Shown here in pieces: positions 52,372 through 60,561 of a stretch of DNA of 64,000 nucleotides. How positions within the stretch are numbered: position 1 is the stretch's first letter; every line of letters starts with the position of its first letter. The notes beneath the pieces are model-generated. The model saw only the letters and a list, made by a program, of their open reading frames with translations, was not told the origin of the DNA and made no database searches. The translations under genes and the position numbers were made by a program. The stretch is from a bacterium (GTDB lineage Bacteria; Joyebacterota; Joyebacteria; Joyebacterales; Joyebacteraceae): the NCBI GenBank assembly GCA_029990205.1, contig JAPEKQ010000007.1:52955-116954 (forward strand), in the 5' to 3' direction.

Positions 52372-53690
52372 TGATGACCGACACAGCCCGATCCGGAGCG
52401 CGTCGCGCGTCGGCGCTGATCCTTGTGGCCGTGCTCGTCACGGCGGCGGCACTGCTGGCCTCGTGCGGCGATGGTGAGATGAAGCCGTCGGAGCGGAAGG
52501 TGATGATCATTGGCGTCGACGGTCTTGAGTGGGACATCATGGGTCCGATGCTCGAGGCGGGAAGGCTTCCGAACTTCGCGCGCGTCCTCAGCGAGGGCGC
52601 GTGGGGCGAGATACGGTCGCTCGACGTTCTGGAGTCACCAGTTATCTGGACGTCGATCGCGACGGGCAAGACCCCGGACAAGCACGGCATCACCGGATTC
52701 GCGAAGCACCGCAACGGCGCCGAGCCGGTTCCGATGACGTCCAACGTCCGGCGCGTCAAGGCGCTGTGGAATATCCTGGGTGAGCGCGGCATCTCCGTCG
52801 GCGTCATCGGATGGCTCGCCACATGGCCGGCCGAGGAGGTCAACGGATACCTTGTCTCTTCGTACTTCAACTACGGATGGAGACCAGGCGCGGACAACGA
52901 GAGAAGCCGCTACACGTGGCCCGAAGAGCTGGCGGAGGAGCTCTCCGACGCGCGCCTGACCGCCGATGACATCTCCGATGAGAGAGTTCTCGAGTTTCTG
53001 ACCGGTGAGCCCGGAGACACGGACGCCGAGCGCGCGAGACTGCGCTCGCTCGAGACGGCGATCGCGACGGATGAGACCGTGCGCCGCGCTGCGCTTCGTC
53101 TGTTCGAGGAACGCCCGACGAACTTCTTCGCGGTCTACCTGCGCGGTGTCGACGGACCGAGCCATCAGTTCTGGGTGGATGCGTTCCCGGAGTCGTGGCC
53201 CGAAGGCACGGAGCCCGGAACCGAGTATCTCGCAGAGGTTGTCGAGAGGTACTACGTGTACATGGATAGGGTCGTCGGTGAGCTTGTCGCGCTCGCGGAT
53301 GATCGTACGACCGTCGTTCTGACATCCGATCACGGGCACTCCGGTCCGAAGAACCGCGGCGGCGTCTATCACTGGGGCATCGCGATGCACGACCCGACCG
53401 GCGTGGTCGCTCTGTGGGGCCGGGACATCGTTCCGGGAACGCAGCTGGACTCGCCGGGCGTCCTCGACGTCACACCGACGCTGCTGGCGCTCCTGGGCCT
53501 CCCGGTCGCCGACGACATGGACGGTCGCGTTCTCGCCGAGGCGATCGAGCCCGCTTTCCTCGAGCGGTACCCGGTCACGACGATCCCGTCGTACGAGGAA
53601 GGCGTTACAGATGACGGAGCGGAGCCGATCGAGTCACCGGTCGATGACGAGGTGCGCGAGCGCCTTCGCTCGCTTGGATATATCGAATAG
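52368..53690 (+). CDS. AlkP/NPP-superfamily lipoprotein, array member 3
   Basis: The 440-residue protein has lipobox LASC (Cys33), MIIGVDGLEW, SPVIWTSIATGKTPDKHGI, GVDGPSHQFW and LTSDHGHSGP. The active site is complete. It ends in SPVDDEVRERLRSLGYIE. It overlaps member 2 by 4 bp. Confidence 0.85.
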   Translation: MMMTDTARSGARRASALILVAVLVTAAALLASCGDGEMKPSERKVMIIGVDGLEWDIMGPMLEAGRLPNFARVLSEGAWGEIRSLDVLESPVIWTSIATGKTPDKHGITGFAKHRNGAEPVPMTSNVRRVKALWNILGERGISVGVIGWLATWPAEEVNGYLVSSYFNYGWRPGADNERSRYTWPEELAEELSDARLTADDISDERVLEFLTGEPGDTDAERARLRSLETAIATDETVRRAALRLFEERPTNFFAVYLRGVDGPSHQFWVDAFPESWPEGTEPGTEYLAEVVERYYVYMDRVVGELVALADDRTTVVLTSDHGHSGPKNRGGVYHWGIAMHDPTGVVALWGRDIVPGTQLDSPGVLDVTPTLLALLGLPVADDMDGRVLAEAIEPAFLERYPVTTIPSYEEGVTDDGAEPIESPVDDEVRERLRSLGYIE

Positions 53691-53734
53691 CGGGGTAATG
53701 TGCGCCGCGAGACGCGGCCCAACACGGAGAACCC

Positions 53735-55060
53735 ATGACGTCTCGAACGATCATTGCTCTCGCGCTGCTCGCCGTCGTTCTCGGCGCGTGCGCGGAGCCG
53801 GCCCCGCCGACCGGCGTGGACGGTCCCGTCGTCGTCATCGGGATCGACGGTGCGGAGTGGAGCATCATCGAGCCGCTGCTCGAAGCCGGCGACCTTCCGA
53901 ATCTGTCCGGTCTGATCGAGCGTGGCGCGGCAGGCAGGCTTGGCTCGCTCGACCCGCGGCGGAAGTCGCCCGTCATCTGGACGACGATCGCCACAGGTCT
54001 CGATCCCGATGAGCACGGCGTCGGCGGGTTCGTCGTTGAGGGCGAATCGCACGGACGCGATTCGTATTCGCACTACTCGAGCAACATGTGGAAGGCTCCT
54101 GCGTTCTGGGACATCCTCGGGAACCGCGGCAAGACCGTCGGCGTCATCGGCTGGCTCGTAACCTGGCCGCCGTGGCCGGTCAACGGCTACATGGTCTCCC
54201 AGCACGTGCAGTACCACGACCGGTTCCGCCGGTCCGAGGGCGGCCAGCGAGTCTCATGGCCGGACGGCATGGACGAGGTGATCGCTCCGTACGCGATCGA
54301 CGAGCTGGAGCTGACACCGGAACAGATGAGCCGGTTCGCCAGCAGCGGCGTGGACGGTCTCTCGGTGCTGACCGACCACTACGAGGATGCTCTGCGTCGC
54401 GCGTTCGCGGGAGACATGAGCACCTATGCCGTGGCACAATCCCTGTTCTCTGATGACGTTCCGGACGTCGCCTGTGTCTATACGAGAGGTGTGGACGAGG
54501 TCTGTCACCGCTTCTGGATCCACGCGTACGAGGAGACGCGTCCGCCGGTCGATCCCGCGAAACCCGGGACCGCAATGCTGGCCGGTCAGGTCGACGAGCT
54601 CGTCGGGCTCATCGACGAGTACTACCGCTACACCGACGAGGAGGTCGGGAAGCTGCTCGAGCTGCTGCCGGGGAACGCGACCGTCGTCGTATGCTCAGAC
54701 CACGGGTTCCGCGGACCGGGGACGTGGGGCGAGCATGCTCCGTGGTACGGCGAGGAGCAGCACGGTCTCAACGGTGTGCTCATCGTCAGCGGTCCCGCCG
54801 TGAAGCCGGGAGTCACGATCGAGGACGCATCCGTCTTTGATGTCGCACCGACGATTCTTGCGCTGACCGCGGCTCCGGTCGCCGAAGATATGCCGGGGAG
54901 AGTGCTCTCCGAGATCTTCACCGACGAGTTCGCAGGCGCCAATCCGATCGCCACGATCGAGAGCCACGGGCGCACCGAGCGCGCCGACGCGGCGCCGATC
55001 GAGTCACCTGTCGATGACGAAGTGCTCGAGCGGCTCCGTTCACTCGGATACATCGAGTAG
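53735..55060 (+). CDS. AlkP/NPP-superfamily lipoprotein, array member 4
   Basis: The 441-residue protein has lipobox LGAC (Cys19), VVIGIDGAEW, SPVIWTTIATGLDPDEHGV, GVDEVCHRFW and VCSDHGFRGP. The active site is complete. It ends in SPVDDEVLERLRSLGYIE, almost the same as member 3, so these two are probably the most recent duplicates at least at the 3' end. A 17-bp tandem repeat follows the tail. Confidence 0.85.
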   Translation: MTSRTIIALALLAVVLGACAEPAPPTGVDGPVVVIGIDGAEWSIIEPLLEAGDLPNLSGLIERGAAGRLGSLDPRRKSPVIWTTIATGLDPDEHGVGGFVVEGESHGRDSYSHYSSNMWKAPAFWDILGNRGKTVGVIGWLVTWPPWPVNGYMVSQHVQYHDRFRRSEGGQRVSWPDGMDEVIAPYAIDELELTPEQMSRFASSGVDGLSVLTDHYEDALRRAFAGDMSTYAVAQSLFSDDVPDVACVYTRGVDEVCHRFWIHAYEETRPPVDPAKPGTAMLAGQVDELVGLIDEYYRYTDEEVGKLLELLPGNATVVVCSDHGFRGPGTWGEHAPWYGEEQHGLNGVLIVSGPAVKPGVTIEDASVFDVAPTILALTAAPVAEDMPGRVLSEIFTDEFAGANPIATIESHGRTERADAAPIESPVDDEVLERLRSLGYIE

Positions 55061-55083
55061 GGAAGAACATCGAGTAGGGGAGA
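55050..55083 (+). repeat. 17-bp tandem duplication across the stop of array member 4
   Basis: The unit ACATCGAGTAGGGAAGA is repeated at once with one mismatch. It copies the last codons, the stop codon and the purine-rich site before the next gene. Confidence 0.7.
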
Positions 55084-55086
55084 ACG

Positions 55087-56313
55087 ATGAAGCGAGATCG
55101 AATACTCATTCTGCTGATCACTATTGTCGTGGTGGCCGCGCTGGCCGTGTTCATGTCGAAGCGAGGCGGCGAGACGACGCAGGACGACGTCGTGGCGGGC
55201 GAGGGTACGCTCTCGCTCATTGTCATCGGTATCGAGGGGCTCGAGCCGGAGTTGGTGGAGCGGTTCTCCGCGGACGGCGGACTTCCACATCTCAGTTCGT
55301 TGATGGAGGAGGGCGCGGTCGGTCGGTTCGCCAGTCTGGAGCGCGGCATCGACGTGGAGATTCCGTGGACCAGCCTCGTGACCGGCATGCGGCCTGAGAA
55401 CCAGGGCATCGGCGGGACGCGTATCTCGCGTCGCGGTGAGGTCGTTCCGTCGCCGCTCGTGCCGGCGCACCGGACGGTCGATACGATCTGGACGCTGCTC
55501 TCGAGCGCCGGGCGCACAGTCGGTGTCATCGGATGGCCAGGCGCCTGGCCCGTCGAAGAGGTCAACGGGGTCATGGCCGGTCCCCACAGCCGTGTCATCC
55601 TCGACCAGTACCACAACGGTGACGTCTCCGGGAGAATCTATCCGGAGAGTCAGCAGGCGGTTCTCGACGCGATGTATCCGGATCCGTCCACCGCGCGGCG
55701 GGTCGATCTCGGCCGCTTCATCAACCTCGATACGATGAATCCGTATGAGGCGCTGATCGGTCAGAACTACGTCACACTCGCCAACTCGTACGTTGGTGAT
55801 GCGGCGCACGCGGCCATTGCGCAGCGGATCACCGGCGACCCGGGCGTCGAGGCGCTGATGGTTCACTTCCTCGGGTTGGACGGCGTGTCGCAGCGCTTCT
55901 GGCACTACATGGAGCCCGAGCGTGTGCTGGGAGGCGTCACACTGACGACCGAGGCTCGCGAGGAGATGCTCGTGCAGGCCGAAACGCTGGGCGTCGTCAT
56001 CGAGCGGTACTATCAGTATCTCGATGAGACTCTCGGCGAGATTCTCGAACTCGCTGCCGATGACGCGACGATCGCCGTCGTCACGGAGCACGGCTACAAG
56101 GGTGTGGAGCTGGACTGGGTCGGCAACCCGAGGCTTGGACACGATATGCACAGCGACCGCGGTGTGTGGATCATGAAGGGGCCGTCGATCCGTCCGGGCG
56201 CGCGCGTCGACGACTGCGAGATGTTCGACTTCGCGCCGACACTCATGAGGGTGGCCGGGATCGCGCCGGCCATCGAACTCGACGGTCGCGTGCTCGATGA
56301 GGTGCTTCGATGA
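55087..56313 (+). CDS. AlkP/NPP-superfamily protein, array member 5, degenerate active site
   Basis: The 408-residue protein has an N-terminal membrane helix (residues 6-22) instead of a lipobox. It aligns along its length with the other members, but metal ligands differ: IVIGIEGLEP (Asp to Glu), GLDGVSQRFW (His to Gln) and VVTEHGYKGV (Asp to Glu). The nucleophile Thr is kept in IPWTSLVTG. It lacks the LGYI tail and ends VLDEVLR. It is likely a pseudoenzyme or one with altered metal use. It overlaps member 6 by 4 bp. Confidence 0.8.
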   Translation: MKRDRILILLITIVVVAALAVFMSKRGGETTQDDVVAGEGTLSLIVIGIEGLEPELVERFSADGGLPHLSSLMEEGAVGRFASLERGIDVEIPWTSLVTGMRPENQGIGGTRISRRGEVVPSPLVPAHRTVDTIWTLLSSAGRTVGVIGWPGAWPVEEVNGVMAGPHSRVILDQYHNGDVSGRIYPESQQAVLDAMYPDPSTARRVDLGRFINLDTMNPYEALIGQNYVTLANSYVGDAAHAAIAQRITGDPGVEALMVHFLGLDGVSQRFWHYMEPERVLGGVTLTTEAREEMLVQAETLGVVIERYYQYLDETLGEILELAADDATIAVVTEHGYKGVELDWVGNPRLGHDMHSDRGVWIMKGPSIRPGARVDDCEMFDFAPTLMRVAGIAPAIELDGRVLDEVLR

Positions 56314-57662
56314 GACGAACCTCCAGCCGGTGGATCACGGGCGCCGCTCTGCTCGCCGTCGCAGTCACGGTGTGCGTCGGGCTGTCTCTGTCCGGCTGTC
56401 AGCCTGCCGTCGAGGAGTCGGACGCTCCGCGTGTGCTGTTCATCGGCGTTGACGGGCTCGACTGGGGCCGGGTTCAGCGGCTTGCGGAGGAGGGACGGCT
56501 TCCGAACATCGCCGCGCTGATGGAGGAGGGCAGTTCCGGCGTCCTTCACTCGCTCTACCCGTATCTGTCGCCCAGCATCTGGACGACCATCGCGACCGGG
56601 AAGCGCGAGGACAAGCACGGGATCGTAGGGTTCCTGGTCGACCGGGGGCGGACGACGAATCCGACGCCCACGAGCAGCAACATGCGAACCGCGCGAGCCG
56701 TGTGGCAGATCCTCAATGATGCCGGTCACTCCACCGGTGTCATCGGCTGGCTCGTGACCTGGCCCGCCGAACCGGTGAGCGGCTACATGATCTCGTCCCG
56801 CTTCCACACACTTCTCCGCGACAAGCTGCTCGACGTCGGTGACGAGGAGATGCTCGCCCGCAAGCGGCAGGGAGTTCACCCGCCGGGGATCTGGGACGAC
56901 GCAGTCGCACTTCGTGTCGACGGAGCCGATGTGAGCGACGATGTCATCTCGTCGTTTCTTGGCGGAGATGTTCCGTACAGCGACGAGGCGACATCCGCTG
57001 TCACGGAGCTCCGGAGGATCTACTCGTCGGACCAGACGACGCTTGCGATGGCGCACCAGTTCTTCCGAAGCGTCCCGACGGACCTTGCGGCCGTCTACTT
57101 CCGCGGACTCGATACGAGCTGCCACATGTACTGGCGATACATGGAGCCGGAGTCGTGGCCGGAGGAGCTGTCACCGGAGATGGTCACCACATTCGGGCCA
57201 CTCATCGAACGCTACTACGAGCGCATCGACGCGATCGTTGGCGAGCTGCTCACGCATCGAGGTCCGCAGACGATGGTCGTGCTCTGCTCCGACCACGGGT
57301 TCGCCGGGCACAGCGGCTACCCGGGATTCGAAGGCGAACTCGCGGTCGGCGTCAGCATGCATCGCGAGGACGGCATCGTCGTCATCGCGGGGCCCGGCGT
57401 GGAGCCCGGCGCGCGGATCGACGGAGCATCCATTCTCGATGTGACGCCAACCGTGCTTGCGTCGCTCGACATCCCGCTTGGCGAGGATATGGACGGAGAG
57501 CTGCTCAGCACGGCTTTCGAGCCTGGCTGGCTCGAGGACCATCCGGTCTCATACATCGAGACGCACGAGACCGGCGAACAGCTCGGTGACGCGGAACCAA
57601 TCCCGTCGCCCGTTGATGAAGAGGTCATCGAGCGACTGAAGACACTCGGCTACATCAACTGA
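56310..57662 (+). CDS. AlkP/NPP-superfamily lipoprotein, array member 6
   Basis: The 450-residue protein has lipobox LSGC (Cys30), LFIGVDGLDW, SPSIWTTIATGKREDKHGI, GLDTSCHMYW and LCSDHGFAGH. The active site is complete. It ends in SPVDEEVIERLKTLGYIN. A 37-bp gap separates it from the glycosyltransferase gene. Confidence 0.85.
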   Translation: MRRTSSRWITGAALLAVAVTVCVGLSLSGCQPAVEESDAPRVLFIGVDGLDWGRVQRLAEEGRLPNIAALMEEGSSGVLHSLYPYLSPSIWTTIATGKREDKHGIVGFLVDRGRTTNPTPTSSNMRTARAVWQILNDAGHSTGVIGWLVTWPAEPVSGYMISSRFHTLLRDKLLDVGDEEMLARKRQGVHPPGIWDDAVALRVDGADVSDDVISSFLGGDVPYSDEATSAVTELRRIYSSDQTTLAMAHQFFRSVPTDLAAVYFRGLDTSCHMYWRYMEPESWPEELSPEMVTTFGPLIERYYERIDAIVGELLTHRGPQTMVVLCSDHGFAGHSGYPGFEGELAVGVSMHREDGIVVIAGPGVEPGARIDGASILDVTPTVLASLDIPLGEDMDGELLSTAFEPGWLEDHPVSYIETHETGEQLGDAEPIPSPVDEEVIERLKTLGYIN

Positions 57663-57699
57663 CACGTTGCGGGTTCTCCAACCACTCTGAGGACGGACC

Positions 57700-60084
57700 A
57701 TGACCAGACGCGGGGGAAAGCGGAAGCGCGGCGACAGGAGCAAGGCATCGGGGACACCGGCGCCGGCGGCGGCTCGAGGGACGTCCGCTCGCGGAGCGTC
57801 TCCTCAAGGGGCGTCCGCGACGACGACTCTGACGCGCTCTCCCTGGTTCTGGCCATCGGTCATCTTCGCTGTAGCGCTCGCTATCAGACTCATCTATGTC
57901 TTCCAGGTCCGACAGACGCCGTTCTTCGAGACGCTGGGGCTCGACGCCAAGTTCTATGATGCGTGGGCGCGGCGCATCGCGTCCGGCACGGCTGAACGCG
58001 AAGCGTTCTTCATGTCCCCGCTCTATCCGTACTTCCTCGCCGCCGTCTATCGAACCCTCGGTCGTGACCTGCTGCTGGTCCGGATCATTCAGGCCGGCAT
58101 CGGCTCGGCGACCGCGGCCATGGCCTACCTTATCGGCCACCGCGTGTTCGGAAGCCGCGTCGGACTCATTGCGGGACTCGTCACCGCGCTCTACGGCGCG
58201 CTTGTGTTCTACGACGGCTCCATTCTCATCACGCCGCTTCTGGTCTTCCTCAATGCGCTCTGTCTGTATCTTCTCATCCGCGCGGATGACCGCGGGACGC
58301 AGTGGCTCTATGCGCTCGCCGGCATCTCGCTCGGGCTCGCGGGCATCGGCAAGGCTACTGCGCTCGCATTCGCACCGGTGGCCGCGCTGTGGATCTGGTT
58401 CTCGTGGCGGAGAAAGCGGACAGGACGAGCGCGGGCCGTTGCTCTGTTCGCGCTCGGGGTTGTCCTGGTGGTCGTTCCGGTCACCGTGCGAAACCTCGTG
58501 GTCGCGGACGACTTCGTGATGGTGACCTCGAACGGCGGGCTCAACTTCTACATCGGCAACAGCGAGATCTCGACGGGCGGCTACGTCAAGCCGACCGGTC
58601 TGGACATCGTGAGCGACCCGGACGGTGAGCTCATCGCCGAGGAGGCACTTGGTCGCGAACTCAAGCCGTCGCAAGTCTCCGCGTTCTGGTATGAGAGATC
58701 CCGCGACTACATCGGGAGTCACCCGGGTGGATGGATGAAGCTGCTTGTGAGGAAGCTCTCCTTTGCGATGAGCTCGTACGAACTGCCGCAGCTCGAGAAC
58801 TACTACTTCCAGAAGCGTTATTCCGGGTTGCTTGCGCTGCCGCTACCGGGATTCGCGTTGATCGCCCCGCTGGGGCTTGTCGGCATCGCGCTGGCGTGGC
58901 GTCGCAGGCAGGCGCGTCTCCTTGCGCTGTTCTTCGTCAGCTACATGGCGACCGTCGTCGCCTTCTTCGTCGTCGCCAGGTACCGACTGCCTGTGGTCCC
59001 CGTACTCGCGGTCGGCTCGGGCTTCGCGGTGCTCGAACTGATTCGTCTCATCCGCGAGCGCGCTTGGAAGCCGCTCTCATGGGTCGTCGCAGGCGTCGTC
59101 GTCCTGCTGCTCGCGGTGAATGTGAACTTCTACAATGTCGACCGCGCTCGGGGGTTCGCGCAGTCGCACTTCCGCCTGGGCATCATCTACGGCGAACGCG
59201 GCGACACTGCTCGAGCAATCGAAGAGTGCCGCCGAGCCATCGCGCTCGACCCGGAGTACCCGAAGAGCTACCTCAACCTCGGTTCGATGCTGGTCGAGGC
59301 CGGCCGGCCTGAGGAGGCCATCGAGGCTTTCCGTGCGTCGGTGCGACTCGACCCCGGCTACGTGACCGGTCGTGTGAACCTCGCGATGGCGCTCGAGGCC
59401 GTCGGTGACTTCGAGAGTGCGGTCGCCGAACTCGATACCATTCTCGTGAGCGAGCCGGGCAGCGCGCTGGCGCTCAAGGAGAAGGGCGTGGCGCTCTACC
59501 GGTGGGGGAGATTCGACGCGGCGAGGGAGGCCCTCAATGCGGCGCTTGCGGCGGACAGAGACGGGAGACAGCGTGCTGAGGCCTCGTTCTACCTGAACAT
59601 GATCGATAGCCCCCAGCGGGCCGAGATCCCGGAGGTGTCCGTCGCGGCGATGGCGGCCGCCGACACACTGCTCAGGGCGGGTCGGGTTCTTGACGCCCTG
59701 GCGGAGCTGGAGATGGCCGCGCGGATGGCGCCGGAGTCGGGTGAGCCGCTCAGGCGGATCGCGCTGGTGAAGCGCGACATGGGGCTGATCGGCGAGGCGC
59801 GCGAACTCATGACGCAGGCTCTCGCGCTCGACCCGTTCGTCAAGCACGGCCACTTCTCCATGGGCGTCATCCTGAGCGAGATGGAGGAGCATGCGAGTGC
59901 GATACATGAGTATGAATCAGAAATACGCATCAATCCGGACTTCCCCCCAGCGCATCTCAACCTGGCGCTGACCTACTACTTCAATGAGGGCAACCCGAAC
60001 CTGGCAGCCAACCACTATCTGACCTACCGGGAGCTGGGGGGAGAGCCGGTCCCGGCTCTCGAGCAGCTGCTCGAGCGGCTGTAG
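57700..60084 (+). CDS. GT39-like membrane glycosyltransferase with C-terminal TPRs
   Basis: The 794-residue protein has a basic N-terminus, about ten membrane helices (about 45-485), and the pattern of ArnT/PMT-type polyprenyl-phosphate-sugar transferases: GLDAKFYDAWARRIASG (acidic loop after helix 1) and SPLYPYFLAAVYRTLG. From about residue 485 to 790 it has TPR motifs (SHFRLGIIYGERGDTARAI, SYLNLGSMLVEAGRPEEAI). It probably transfers a sugar on the outer face of the inner membrane. Its place after six periplasmic phosphodiesterase-like genes suggests a shared envelope pathway, but this is inference. Confidence 0.8.
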   Translation: MTRRGGKRKRGDRSKASGTPAPAAARGTSARGASPQGASATTTLTRSPWFWPSVIFAVALAIRLIYVFQVRQTPFFETLGLDAKFYDAWARRIASGTAEREAFFMSPLYPYFLAAVYRTLGRDLLLVRIIQAGIGSATAAMAYLIGHRVFGSRVGLIAGLVTALYGALVFYDGSILITPLLVFLNALCLYLLIRADDRGTQWLYALAGISLGLAGIGKATALAFAPVAALWIWFSWRRKRTGRARAVALFALGVVLVVVPVTVRNLVVADDFVMVTSNGGLNFYIGNSEISTGGYVKPTGLDIVSDPDGELIAEEALGRELKPSQVSAFWYERSRDYIGSHPGGWMKLLVRKLSFAMSSYELPQLENYYFQKRYSGLLALPLPGFALIAPLGLVGIALAWRRRQARLLALFFVSYMATVVAFFVVARYRLPVVPVLAVGSGFAVLELIRLIRERAWKPLSWVVAGVVVLLLAVNVNFYNVDRARGFAQSHFRLGIIYGERGDTARAIEECRRAIALDPEYPKSYLNLGSMLVEAGRPEEAIEAFRASVRLDPGYVTGRVNLAMALEAVGDFESAVAELDTILVSEPGSALALKEKGVALYRWGRFDAAREALNAALAADRDGRQRAEASFYLNMIDSPQRAEIPEVSVAAMAAADTLLRAGRVLDALAELEMAARMAPESGEPLRRIALVKRDMGLIGEARELMTQALALDPFVKHGHFSMGVILSEMEEHASAIHEYESEIRINPDFPPAHLNLALTYYFNEGNPNLAANHYLTYRELGGEPVPALEQLLERL

Positions 60085-60090
60085 GTTCCT

Positions 60091-60108
60091 CGGTCACTCC
60101 TGTGACCG
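60091..60108 (+). terminator. Short hairpin after the glycosyltransferase gene
   Basis: CGGTCAC pairs with GTGACCG around a TCCT loop, 7 bp after the stop. No T-run follows directly. A T6 run lies further on, near 60185, without an obvious stem. Nothing else is seen in 60109-60240. Confidence 0.35.
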
Positions 60109-60240
60109 CCCCAGATGGCCCCGGGGTTCCGTGCAAGCTGCCCCGAGACCCGCACATATCCCTCCCTGATCGGTCCCTGATACAGTTTTTTCACGCACCT
60201 CGGCGGATTTCCGAGCACGGTCTCACGGCCGGGTTGACCG

Positions 60241-60270
60241 TTGACAACACCCCCCCGAAGGTGATATAAT
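60241..60270 (+). promoter_or_regulatory. Consensus sigma70-like promoter
   Basis: Perfect TTGACA and TATAAT are separated by 18 bp. Transcription would start near 60277, giving a leader of about 285 nt before the ATG at 60562. Confidence 0.8.
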
Positions 60271-60276
60271 CCTACC

Positions 60277-60561
60277 CGAGTCGGGAAATAGGCGAAGCCG
60301 AAGTGCTGGTTCCGTCCCTACCGCCTGTGCGAGACCGGAAGGTTGTTGTGGGCGGGTAGTAGCGCGCTACCCGCAATAGACGGTCAAGAGGCCGTCCTTG
60401 CCACAAGTCTGGGATTGCGCAACTTCCATCAAGGCTACTCATTCGAACGCTCACGCTGGCCGTTTCCATGGCTGACATGCGTGGGGAACGGTCGGAGTGA
60501 GGAGCTGTCTTGAGAGAAGGATGGGCTGGATCACCTTCAGGCTAGAGGGGGGATTGAGCGA
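60277..60561 (+). promoter_or_regulatory. Long structured 5' leader
   Basis: The leader has an 8-bp perfect stem at 60352-60374 (GCGGGTAG), a 5-bp stem at 60379-60396 (GACGG) and, at 60524-60536, a 13-base match to the conserved 3' tail of 16S rRNA (GGCTGGATCACCT). The ribosome site is GAGGGGGG near 60545. No known riboswitch class was recognised. No ORF is supported here. Confidence 0.5.

Noticed and set aside
60277..60561. Known riboswitch, SRP RNA or 6S RNA in the leader
   Set aside because: I compared remembered consensus cores (GEMM, cobalamin, ydaO, SRP) by eye and none fit. Kept only as an unnamed structured leader.
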